DNA of 37,398 bases from an uncultured Porphyromonadaceae bacterium (GTDB lineage Bacteria; Bacteroidota; Bacteroidia; Bacteroidales; Muribaculaceae): contig CAMWVA010000013.1 of assembly GCA_947177575.1 (NCBI GenBank), positions 1-37,398 on the forward strand. Direction: 5' to 3'. Below are positions 25,050-32,694 of this stretch, one piece after another (positions within the stretch are counted from its first letter, which is position 1; the number at the start of each line of letters is the position of its first letter). The notes under the pieces are model-generated. The model saw only the letters and a list, made by a program, of their open reading frames with translations. It made no database searches and was not told the DNA's origin. The translations under genes and the position numbers were made by a program.

Positions 25050-25277
25050 TCAGTTCATGCCCTTATAGAGCCTGTAACCACGCCAGATACCGTAAACTAT
25101 GAGCAGACCGCCTACGACAGCGCTTATAGCTACATTGTCGATGTTAAAGATGTCGAAGATAAAGAGCAGACCGACACCGAGGTAGATAATAACCATAAAG
25201 ATGCCGAACCATAAACGGGCGCCACGCGGAACATCGGGCATACCACCGTTATTGCTGTTGTTGTCGTAACCTTTCAT
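25050..25277 (-). CDS. Small two-helix membrane protein, unknown function
   Basis: A 75-residue protein with a Gly/Asn-rich N-terminus (GYDNNSNNGG) and two hydrophobic segments (about 22-42 and 47-64), ending in basic WRGYRLYKGMN. No family recognised. It sits between tonB and the PstS-like gene on the same strand. A terminator follows tonB, so it should have its own promoter, but none matching the consensus was found in the 140 bases upstream. Confidence 0.7.
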   Translation of the reverse strand: MKGYDNNSNNGGMPDVPRGARLWFGIFMVIIYLGVGLLFIFDIFNIDNVAISAVVGGLLIVYGIWRGYRLYKGMN

Positions 25278-25416
25278 AACTGTATGATTTTAATATTGTT
25301 TAATATTCAGTTAAGATAAATAAGAAGTTGTTTATAAATTTAACAATTCATATTTAAGTTAGTTCATGGCTGAACGGGGGAATAATGACATAAGATGTAT
25401 TGTCAGAAACAATAAA

Positions 25417-25455
25417 ATAATAACGGGCTGCCGCTGTGTGGCAGCCCGTTATTAT
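25417..25455 (-). terminator. Intrinsic terminator of the exbB-tonB operon
   Basis: Perfect 16-base arms (25417-25432 and 25440-25455) around a seven-base loop, T-rich after the stem on the minus strand. It lies 26 bases beyond the tonB stop. Confidence 0.85.
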
Positions 25456-25480
25456 CGGGATAAATTTAAATGCTTATCAA

Positions 25481-26359
25481 TTACTGATTCTGGAGCTTGA
25501 AGGTCACAGGCAGTGTGAAGTAGCTTCGTACAGTCACACCGTTGTTCTTACCGGGCTGCCATTTGGGCATCTTTTTAACCACTCGGAGAGCCTCGCGGTC
25601 AAGGTCTTTGTCGACACCGCGTACAATCTCGGCGTTACCGATAGAACCGTCTTTCTCGACAACGAACTTGACAACAACACGACCCTGAATGTCATTCTGG
25701 GCAGCAGCCTCAGGATAACGTATGTTGTTGGAGAGCCATTTCATAAGCTCTGCCTGACCGCCGGGGAATTCAGCCATCTGCTCTACAGCAACGAAGATTT
25801 CTTCCTCCTTAGGCTTTACAACTTCGGGTTCGGGTTCCTGTACGATAACCTGTTCCTGAACAGCAGTGAATTTGTCGACGTCGTCGGCACCTTCCTGGTT
25901 AACAACACCACGTGCGGTGTTGTCTTCCTTCTGTTCTTCCATATCCATCACCTCGTTGATCACCTTGTCGGCATCCACGATAGCGATCTGAGTAACCTGT
26001 ACAGTAGCGAGTACCTCTTCGGGTACCTGCGGGATTTCCATCTCCACCTTCTGTTCGGGCTCTTCTTCGGGTTCCTCTTCCGGAGTGTCGTCTACAGGCT
26101 CAAGTTCTACAGCCTGCATACGTTCGCGCTCTTCGATAAGAGCGAGACGGTCCTGCTCAGCCTTGAAGTCTGAATACTTCGACCAGCTAATAATGAGGAT
26201 AAATACCACGGCGAGTCCTACCAGCGTATAGAGCACGGCCATATTGTGACGACGGTCGCTGGACTTACGAAGCTGATATGCACCGAAATCCTGATTCTTG
26301 TCGGCAAATACTATGTCGCGCCATTCCTTGGAAGTTAGATCTACATTTCTTTTAGCCAT
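25481..26359 (-). CDS. TonB-family energy transducer
   Basis: A 292-residue TonB. A short cytosolic N-terminus with KNQDFGAYQLRK, common in Bacteroidota TonB, precedes one membrane helix (about 41-59). A long Glu/Pro-rich periplasmic spacer (TPEEEPEEEPEQ) follows. The C-terminal domain (about 205-292) has the usual NIRYPEAA, GRVVVKFVVEKDGSI and a WQPGKNNGVTVRSYFTLPVTF ending. It carries the energy of the ExbB/ExbD motor to outer-membrane TonB-dependent receptors such as SusC-type transporters. Last gene of the exbB-exbD-exbD-tonB operon, 37 bases after exbD. Confidence 0.95.
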   Translation of the reverse strand: MAKRNVDLTSKEWRDIVFADKNQDFGAYQLRKSSDRRHNMAVLYTLVGLAVVFILIISWSKYSDFKAEQDRLALIEERERMQAVELEPVDDTPEEEPEEEPEQKVEMEIPQVPEEVLATVQVTQIAIVDADKVINEVMDMEEQKEDNTARGVVNQEGADDVDKFTAVQEQVIVQEPEPEVVKPKEEEIFVAVEQMAEFPGGQAELMKWLSNNIRYPEAAAQNDIQGRVVVKFVVEKDGSIGNAEIVRGVDKDLDREALRVVKKMPKWQPGKNNGVTVRSYFTLPVTFKLQNQ

Positions 26360-26396
26360 TTTGTGTCAATTGTGCTTAGGGTGAATAAATCTAACG

Positions 26397-27197
26397 TTAC
26401 TCCTGATGGTGTTTACGATAGTCATCGAGCATTACGAGGTCAGCGTCTGTAAGGTTATCAATCTGATATTTTGAAATCGAGTTAATCTGCATCTCGTCGA
26501 GCACATCTACAAGGCCACGGTAAGAAGCCTCGGGAGTCGACTTGATTATGATAACAGGTTTCTTCAGGTTTTCATTCTTACGTATAGCCGAAGCAGCCTC
26601 GTTATACTTTTCCATAGCCGCTTCACGGTCAGCCTTTGTCTCAAGGCTACCGAACTCACCGTCAGCGAGTTTCTTTTTGATTTCGGCTATTTCTTTGAGC
26701 ACATCTTTGTTTCGGTCCTGGATAATCTGACGGATACCACGTGCGCTGCGGTCGCCTACCGAGTTAACTTCGTCAGTCAGGAACTCCGACTTCTGAAGGT
26801 TATTATTTTCGGAAAGGATAGCACCGCCGGCACCGAACATACCGTTATCACCACCAGGTTTACCGAAGTAGTAATACACCTCGTTGACAACGTTGCCGTT
26901 GACAGAGTCGACTACCAGAGTGCCGGCCACAGGACCGGGTTTCTTCTTGGCGTCGAGAATGATGGTAACAGCATCGTCGGCAGAAGCCTGCGACATGTTC
27001 TCCTCATTCTGCACCTTTTCGTTGGTAGGGAGGGCGATAGTCAGAGTCTGGGACTTAATCATGGTTGTACAGAGCATGAAGAACGTAATAAGCAACATGT
27101 TCATGTCCACCATGGGAGTGAAGTCCACACGTATGGCCATTTTTTTCTGGTGGCCTTTCTTGCCATCGCCACCACTGCTTTGCTGAACTTCTGCCAT
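26397..27197 (-). CDS. ExbD/TolR-family protein, long form (second copy)
   Basis: A 266-residue ExbD-type motor subunit. Its single helix carries the proton-binding aspartate in TPMVDMNMLLITFFML (Asp31, matching Asp25 of E. coli ExbD). At nearly twice the usual 140 residues, the periplasmic part contains extra stretches, including a Gly/Asn-rich segment (GKPGGDNGMFGAGG) and a charged, probably coiled-coil segment about 150-205. The end (VIIKSTPEASYRGLVDVLDEMQ) is the normal ExbD peptidoglycan-side fold. It lies two bases after the first exbD. Confidence 0.9.
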   Translation of the reverse strand: MAEVQQSSGGDGKKGHQKKMAIRVDFTPMVDMNMLLITFFMLCTTMIKSQTLTIALPTNEKVQNEENMSQASADDAVTIILDAKKKPGPVAGTLVVDSVNGNVVNEVYYYFGKPGGDNGMFGAGGAILSENNNLQKSEFLTDEVNSVGDRSARGIRQIIQDRNKDVLKEIAEIKKKLADGEFGSLETKADREAAMEKYNEAASAIRKNENLKKPVIIIKSTPEASYRGLVDVLDEMQINSISKYQIDNLTDADLVMLDDYRKHHQE

Positions 27198-27199
27198 GA

Positions 27200-27925
27200 T
27201 TATTCTCCTCCCGCCTTAAGGGCTGTCAAAAGGGTAAACTTATTCTGCTTGATAGTCTGAAGGTTGTCCATCACCATGTGGATTATATCGAAGCTGGTGT
27301 TCTGGTCGGCCTTTATAGCCACACCGGCACCGTCTTTCATGGCCTGCGACAGATTGTCGTTACCGGCCTGACGGGCAGCCTTAATCCACATCTGGAACTC
27401 GTTAGGTGATTCGTCAGAGTTCTCCTTTGTGATAGGAATACCGGTGATATGGTTGGGATTGTTATCCTCACCGGCTAACCATTGGTCCATTTTGGTTATA
27501 CCTTCGGGTTCGTCGGCCAGATTGAGGAATTCACCCATCTGTGCCAGAGGTACTCCGAAGACACCGAGCTTGCTGAAGGTCTGCTTCTGCTGCGGAGTGA
27601 AGCTGATCTTATTCCTATGCGACTCGTTATAGATTTCGGTGACCTTGTCAAGCAACGCGACGCGCATGTTGTTGTTTGACCACTGCGCCGACGTGTCGTT
27701 GTTCATCGTAATCCAGACCTGTCCTTTGGGGCTTACGAGCACCTGGAGCACGTTGGTCTCCTGCACCTTTTCGGTCGATACCGAAGCCGGTGTGATGACA
27801 GTCGTAGGCTCTTTCTGGAGGAAGGTCGAAGTCAACATGAAGAAGGTAAGCAGAAGCACGGTCACGTCACTCATCGCCGTCATGTCGATGAATGTGCTCT
27901 TTCTTGCTATTTTTACTCTTCCCAT
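27200..27925 (-). CDS. ExbD/TolR-family protein, long form (first copy)
   Basis: A 241-residue ExbD-type protein. The helix near 19-37 holds the key aspartate in MSDVTVLLLTFFML (Asp20). The periplasmic domain is longer than in E. coli and includes a segment about 110-180 (GVPLAQMGEFLNLADEPEG) absent from short ExbD proteins. The C-terminal part (GVAIKADQNTSFDIIHMVMDNLQ) is the family fold. It differs clearly from the second copy, so the pair may form a mixed dimer in the motor. It lies 70 bases after exbB and two bases before the second exbD. Confidence 0.9.
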   Translation of the reverse strand: MGRVKIARKSTFIDMTAMSDVTVLLLTFFMLTSTFLQKEPTTVITPASVSTEKVQETNVLQVLVSPKGQVWITMNNDTSAQWSNNNMRVALLDKVTEIYNESHRNKISFTPQQKQTFSKLGVFGVPLAQMGEFLNLADEPEGITKMDQWLAGEDNNPNHITGIPITKENSDESPNEFQMWIKAARQAGNDNLSQAMKDGAGVAIKADQNTSFDIIHMVMDNLQTIKQNKFTLLTALKAGGE

Positions 27926-27995
27926 ATTGCTATAAACTTATTCGGTATGTTGTGAATTACACTCTTATTCAAGGTCGTAGAGACTTTGCGGCCGA

Positions 27996-28853
27996 TTAGT
28001 GAGTAGCGGCAAAAGTAGCTACGATCGAGAAACCGATTTCGTCGATAGCGTACGAGAGGTTGTCGATTTTGTTGGTGAAGAAGTTATATGAGATAACTGC
28101 GAATGCACCAGTTGCGATACCGAAGGCGGTGTTCACAAGTGCCTCCGAGATACCGGTCGAGAGCTCAGTTGAGTCAGGTGAGCCTGAACTTGCAAGAGCC
28201 TGGAATGACTTGATCATACCCATAACGGTTCCGAGCAGACCGACGAGAGTACCGAGAGTGGTCAGAGTTGCCACGATGGGAAGGTTCTGTGAAAGGGCGG
28301 GCATCTCAAGTGCTGTAGCCTCTTCTACCTCGTTGCGGAGAGTAGTAAGCTTCTGCTCTTTGCTGAGAACGGTGTTGGCGTCCATTTCTTTGTACTTCAC
28401 CAGTGTGTTGTAAACAACAGAAGCTACCGAACCCTTCTGGTTCTTGCAGCGCTGCATAGCAGCGTCAATCTTGTTGGCAGCAAGGTCAGCCTTGATGTCG
28501 GCAACGAACTTAGTGGTGTTACCCTTGCCGGAAGCAGAGCTGATAGCGATCCAACGTTCGATAGAAAGAACGATTACAGTGAGGAAGAGGGTCATCAGGA
28601 TAGGTACGATGAAACCGCCTTTGTACACTGTACCTGCGAGGTTAAGCGGGTGATTGGCAGTATCGCCACCTTCGAAGTTACCGGAGTAACCCATACCGAA
28701 CAGGAAGATGCAGACAGCGCAGATGGCGCAGGCGATGATAACGAGGAAGGCGTTGCGGATACCGCGAACGTTGCTGATCTTCTCCTCTTTCTTGATTCTG
28801 GATGCTGCGTTGGCAGCCGGCTTGTTAGCCTGGGCAGAATTCTGAGATTCCAT
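27996..28853 (-). CDS. exbB: MotA/TolQ/ExbB proton-channel protein
   Basis: A 285-residue membrane protein, first gene of the TonB motor operon. An extra N-terminal helix (about 33-52) is followed by the three-helix MotA/TolQ/ExbB domain: a helix about 80-97, the long cytosolic helix region, ATLTTLGTLVGLLGTVMGMIKSF (about 210-232) and ALVNTAFGIATGAFAVISYNFF near the end. ExbB makes a pentamer around the ExbD dimer and uses the proton gradient to drive TonB. It has a promoter at 29019-29048 and a leader of about 160 bases. Confidence 0.94.
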   Translation of the reverse strand: MESQNSAQANKPAANAASRIKKEEKISNVRGIRNAFLVIIACAICAVCIFLFGMGYSGNFEGGDTANHPLNLAGTVYKGGFIVPILMTLFLTVIVLSIERWIAISSASGKGNTTKFVADIKADLAANKIDAAMQRCKNQKGSVASVVYNTLVKYKEMDANTVLSKEQKLTTLRNEVEEATALEMPALSQNLPIVATLTTLGTLVGLLGTVMGMIKSFQALASSGSPDSTELSTGISEALVNTAFGIATGAFAVISYNFFTNKIDNLSYAIDEIGFSIVATFAATH

Positions 28854-29018
28854 ACTGTTTTTTGTTTGGTGTTATTAAAGAATTATGGTTTGTTTGTCTA
28901 ATGTGGTTTTGGGTACAGGGCAGAACCTGTCGCTGCCGTGTGGTCAGTAATTGGATTGGGGAGAAATGTTGTCGCCCGCCTTAGGGTTAGGGTTTGCGAC
29001 TGTCGAATATTGACAATG
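28854..29018 (-). other. Long untranslated leader of the exbB operon
   Basis: About 160 bases between the predicted start of transcription and the exbB ATG, with no ORF of note. It can form a GTCGC/GCGAC stem around 28974-29002. No known riboswitch was recognised. Confidence 0.4.
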
Positions 29019-29048
29019 CAAAATTACAATATAATTTGAAAAAAACAA
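29019..29048 (-). promoter_or_regulatory. Bacteroidota promoter of the exbB operon
   Basis: On the minus strand TTG (29048-29046), 19 bases, then TAATTTTG (29026-29019). Confidence 0.65.
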
Positions 29049-29242
29049 GAATAGTTTTTCAAAAAAAATGTTGATATGAAGTCTCACAATCTGCAATAAA
29101 TGTAAAAAAAGAGGCTTTTTGGTTTATGAACCTTTCACAATCTTTGGCAGAAGGAGTTTCTCATGACATTCCGGCGAGTTTTTACATGTTACTCCGCCCA
29201 CAGTGGGTGTGGCAGCGGTAAGAGATGGAGAGTGTGGAAATG
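29049..29242. other. Intergenic stretch between the pgk and exbB units
   Basis: AT-rich near the exbB promoter, then mixed sequence with a small CCCAC/GTGGG hairpin around 29199-29209. No ORF or RNA gene could be supported. Confidence 0.4.
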
Positions 29243-29290
29243 CTGAAGGCGGGCGAACACTGCGGATACGTGGCGGTCTCCCGCCTTCAG
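29243..29290. terminator. Terminator hairpin downstream of pgk
   Basis: Perfect 11-base arms CTGAAGGCGGG (29243-29253) and CCCGCCTTCAG (29280-29290), extended outward by six weaker pairs. It lies 53 bases past the pgk stop. The plus strand is followed by TATTTTT, so it could also stop plus-strand read-through. Confidence 0.7.
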
Positions 29291-29342
29291 TATTTTTCAG
29301 TCAGTGACTGCTATGGTTATTTACAGTCAGCTGAAAGGTACA

Positions 29343-30593
29343 TTATTTCTTTACAGCAGCTATACCGGGAAGCACTTTGCCCTCGATAGCTTCGAGCAGT
29401 GCGCCACCGCCGGTAGATACGTAGGAAACCTGGTCGGCAAAACCGAACTTGTTGACACAGGCTACCGAGTCACCGCCGCCTATGAGTGAGAAGGCACCGT
29501 TCTTAGTGGCTTCGACGATAGCTTCGGCTATAACTTTCGAACCTGTAGCAAAGTTGTCAAACTCAAATACGCCTGTAGGACCGTTCCAAAGAATAGTCTT
29601 AGCCGGAATAATGGCGTTTGTGAACTCAGCCAGGCTTACAGGACCTGCGTCAAGACCCTGCCATCCTTCGGGTATATCCATTACGGAGCATACTGTCTGA
29701 TGAGCGTCGTTTGAGAAAGCATCAGCTGCGACGCAGTCAAAACCGAGCACGAGGTTAACGCCTTTTTCCTTAGCTTTCTTGATAATGTCAAGAGCGAGGT
29801 CAAGTTTGTCGTCTTCACAGATAGAAGTACCGATTTTACCACCCTGTGCCTTAGCGAATGTGTAAGTCATGCCGCCGCAGAGAATAAGGTTGTCAACCTT
29901 CTCCATAAGGTTCTCGATGATACCGATTTTGGTCGATACTTTAGAGCCGCCCATGATGGCTGTGAAAGGACGCTTTATATCCTTAAGGATATTGTCTACG
30001 GCCTGCACCTCTTTCTCCATAAGGAAGCCGAGCATCTTGTGGTCGTCGTCGAAGTAATCGGCTACGACTGCTGTAGAGGCGTGCTTACGGTGAGCTGTGC
30101 CGAAGGCATCGTTTACATAGACATCGGCGTAAGAAGCTAAAGTCTTTGCAAACTCCTTCTGACTTTCTTTCATAGCTTTTGCAGCTTCGGCATAAGCGGG
30201 ATCAGCTTTGTCAATACCTACAGGCTTACCTTCCTCCTCGGGATAGAAGCGGAGATTCTCGAGCAGCAGCACTTCACCGGGCTTGAGGTCTTTTGCAGCT
30301 TCGGCGGCTTTAGCGCAATCGTCAGCGAATTTCACATCGCGGCCGAGAGCCTTAGCGACGTCCTCACGTATCTGAGCGAGGCTGAACTTAGGATTGACCT
30401 TGCCTTTGGGTTTGCCCATGTGCGACATAAGGATAAGGGTGCCGCCGTCATCAAGGATTTTTTTAAGAGTAGGAAGGGCACCGCGTATGCGGGTGTCGTC
30501 TGTAACGTGACCGTTCTCATCGAGGGGTACGTTGAAGTCGACACGTACGATAGCTTTCTTGCCATCGAAATTGTAATTGTCGATTGAAGCCAT
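29343..30593 (-). CDS. pgk: Phosphoglycerate kinase
   Basis: A 416-residue glycolytic enzyme that transfers phosphate from 1,3-bisphosphoglycerate to ADP. Signature sequences are [13 protein letters not shown] near the N-terminus, [47 protein letters not shown] and [12 protein letters not shown] near the C-terminus. Length is typical. It is a single-gene unit with promoter at 30699-30730 and a hairpin downstream. Confidence 0.98.
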   Translation of the reverse strand: MASIDNYNFDGKKAIVRVDFNVPLDENGHVTDDTRIRGALPTLKKILDDGGTLILMSHMGKPKGKVNPKFSLAQIREDVAKALGRDVKFADDCAKAAEAAKDLKPGEVLLLENLRFYPEEEGKPVGIDKADPAYAEAAKAMKESQKEFAKTLASYADVYVNDAFGTAHRKHASTAVVADYFDDDHKMLGFLMEKEVQAVDNILKDIKRPFTAIMGGSKVSTKIGIIENLMEKVDNLILCGGMTYTFAKAQGGKIGTSICEDDKLDLALDIIKKAKEKGVNLVLGFDCVAADAFSNDAHQTVCSVMDIPEGWQGLDAGPVSLAEFTNAIIPAKTILWNGPTGVFEFDNFATGSKVIAEAIVEATKNGAFSLIGGGDSVACVNKFGFADQVSYVSTGGGALLEAIEGKVLPGIAAVKK

Positions 30594-30698
30594 TTTTTTG
30601 AGTTATAGATTATGTTTTCCTGCTTGTTTGCTCAGGAGGGACATGGTCAGGAGTTGGGGTTCATAGGATTATCGCGGGGCACATGTCACTCCGGAGGG

Positions 30699-30730
30699 CA
30701 AAGATACAAACAATTATGCAGTTGGACAAA
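30699..30730 (-). promoter_or_regulatory. Bacteroidota promoter of pgk
   Basis: On the minus strand TTTG (30730-30727), exactly 20 bases, then TATCTTTG (30706-30699). The leader is about 100 bases. Confidence 0.75.
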
Positions 30731-30804
30731 AGAAAATGCAAATATCTTTACTATGTAGTATTAAATATTTGAAACTTCCGACTTACGGACTATGTGAAGT
30801 TCCG

Positions 30805-32514
30805 TCAGCGGCGCACTACCTTTGAGACGGAAATATTGCCGTTCAGGTCGATAGTGCGGCGTATGAAGATACCTTCGGCGGGTGCCATGATTCTGCGGCC
30901 TGCAAGGTCGAAGTATTCTTCATTCGCAACAGGAGCTTCGGCTGCGGTTTGTTCCACACCGACATAACCCGGTTCGGTGGTGATTTCACCCGTGTTGATA
31001 TCGAGAGTCACAAGAGGTGAATAGTAGCGTACGTCGTCCCAGACGTTGAAAGCCTGCACACCGATGGTATCGAAGCCTGTCAGCTTGATGCCCATCTCAT
31101 GGTCGGTATTGTATATCGTAGAGACGATAAGGTTGCGGTTAAATGTGTATGGTACGTCCCACATATCGGCACCGCTGTTGAAGTCAACGTCAAGTATTTC
31201 GGTAAGCTCGCCGTCAATGTAGAGATTATAGAACATATTGTCTTTGTAAAGCAGCACACCCTCGTCGTTGAGCATAGGCAGATTGAAGTCAAAGTATGCG
31301 AATCCGTAAGCATCTAAGTATCTGTCGTCATATACCAGCGAATAGGGTGCAAGCGGAGCTCCGGAAGCTACAGGCTGACATACAAGCGAAGGATTGTCAT
31401 ACATCTGAAGCGCCAGAATCCTGTCGGCTGCTCCGTTGATAAGCATTACCACATCTTTGGTAAGAGTGGTGAAAGTGCCGGCTTCTTCGTTATACTCCAT
31501 GACAAATTCTGTATCGTCAGGCAATAAAGACATGCCTCCGTAAGCCGAGTCATCATACTTGGCAAACATAATGTTGAAGACGTACACGCTTGACTGTCCG
31601 AAGAACTGATAGGGTATGGTGACACGGTTGCCGTCACGATGTCCTTTAATCCATACCTGAGGATAATCGTATGACCAGCCTCCGAAGTAGACATCATCGC
31701 CGTCAAATCCTACCTTTACATGCAGACCGAAATCATCAGGCAGGGCAGGGTCCGAATTATAACCGCGTGTTATGTAGGAATAATCAGTTGTCTCGAGGTC
31801 ATCGGGAGGAGTGACCATGCCTGACCCCTGCGATTCGCGATAGGTTATCTCTGTAGAGGCAAAGCCCATCCACATGCCGAATCCCTCTTCTATCATTTGC
31901 AGGCCTACGGCATAGCCTTCGTCAAGCGGAGCCATAATCAGAGAAGTGCCGTCTTCCGAGAAGTCGAAGACAATCTGTGACTCACCTTCCACGACCTCCG
32001 GCATTTCGGTTTCAAGATCGGAGGAATAAAACAGATTGACATCAACCCATGAATCACCGTAGTCAGGGTCCGACTCGTAATAGACTGTCTGTGGGAGAGG
32101 CACTACCAACTGGCCGTTTTCGTTAAACGAAGCTTTGACATACGAGCCGAAAGGCATACCCCATACCAGATCCTTTAGGTAATAATTACCTTCATAGTCC
32201 ATGCCTATCGATGACTCGGAAGTCATGTCTTCGAAATAGGTAAGTTCGTAACTTACGTAGAAACCGCTGCTGACCTGCTCGTAAGGTAATACGATACCGT
32301 TTATACCGGTAATTACTTCATCAGTAATAACTTCGCCCGGTGCGGCAGCTGCGTGCATAGGAGCACGTGAGGCGGACAGAGCCTTATTGCTACGTGTCTT
32401 ATCAAGACATGTTGTCTGCAGGCCTGCCCGGTCAATAAACAGATTCTGCGCGGCAGCCGAAGCTGTGACAGAAAGCAGACAACCCGTAAGGGTAAGAGTA
32501 AAGATGTGTTTCAT
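30805..32514 (-). CDS. Large secreted protein of unknown function
   Basis: A 569-residue protein with a signal peptide (MKHIFTLTLTGCLLSVTASAAAQ). The mature part is acidic, rich in Tyr, Asp and Gly, and predicted to be mostly beta-strand. No catalytic motif was recognised. The end, EYFDLAGRRIMAPAEGIFIRR followed by a basic VSKVVRR, is the short C-terminal sorting-like module found on many secreted Bacteroidales proteins, often attached to surface or extracellular proteins. A TATTTTTG box stands 27 bases before the ATG. It is divergent from the AmgK-RapZ-MurU fusion, with 180 AT-rich bases between them. Confidence 0.8.
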   Translation of the reverse strand: MKHIFTLTLTGCLLSVTASAAAQNLFIDRAGLQTTCLDKTRSNKALSASRAPMHAAAAPGEVITDEVITGINGIVLPYEQVSSGFYVSYELTYFEDMTSESSIGMDYEGNYYLKDLVWGMPFGSYVKASFNENGQLVVPLPQTVYYESDPDYGDSWVDVNLFYSSDLETEMPEVVEGESQIVFDFSEDGTSLIMAPLDEGYAVGLQMIEEGFGMWMGFASTEITYRESQGSGMVTPPDDLETTDYSYITRGYNSDPALPDDFGLHVKVGFDGDDVYFGGWSYDYPQVWIKGHRDGNRVTIPYQFFGQSSVYVFNIMFAKYDDSAYGGMSLLPDDTEFVMEYNEEAGTFTTLTKDVVMLINGAADRILALQMYDNPSLVCQPVASGAPLAPYSLVYDDRYLDAYGFAYFDFNLPMLNDEGVLLYKDNMFYNLYIDGELTEILDVDFNSGADMWDVPYTFNRNLIVSTIYNTDHEMGIKLTGFDTIGVQAFNVWDDVRYYSPLVTLDINTGEITTEPGYVGVEQTAAEAPVANEEYFDLAGRRIMAPAEGIFIRRTIDLNGNISVSKVVRR

Positions 32515-32540
32515 TTAGCTGTGTTTATGGAATGTTTCTG

Positions 32541-32548
32541 CAAAAATA
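32541..32548 (-). promoter_or_regulatory. Promoter -7 box of the large secreted protein gene
   Basis: TATTTTTG on the minus strand, 27 bases before the ATG. No clear -33 TTTG was found. Confidence 0.45.
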
Positions 32549-32644
32549 ATGATAAAAATGAAAATTTATATTAACAGTAATAAAGATTTTTTAAGCTAAT
32601 ACATATTTTTATGATAGGAGGGGTTAAATAATCACAGGTTTAAG

Positions 32645-32652
32645 TAATTTTG
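32645..32652 (+). promoter_or_regulatory. Promoter -7 box of the AmgK-RapZ-MurU fusion gene
   Basis: TAATTTTG, 42 bases before the ATG at 32695. The -33 position has no good TTTG. Confidence 0.45.
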
Positions 32653-32694
32653 TAACCTCAAATGAATATAATGCCATTATATTAATTAAGGAGT

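Noticed and set aside
25436-26173. Plus-strand frame of 245 codons antisense to tonB
   Set aside because: Leu/Phe-rich shadow of the Glu/Pro-rich TonB spacer; begins inside the tonB terminator stem.
28981-28995. TTAGGGTTAGGG, a telomere-like repeat
   Set aside because: Only two units, in a bacterial leader region. This is chance similarity.
29100-29122. AAAAAG/CTTTTT small hairpin
   Set aside because: Short A/T stem in AT-rich DNA; expected by chance and not near a gene end.
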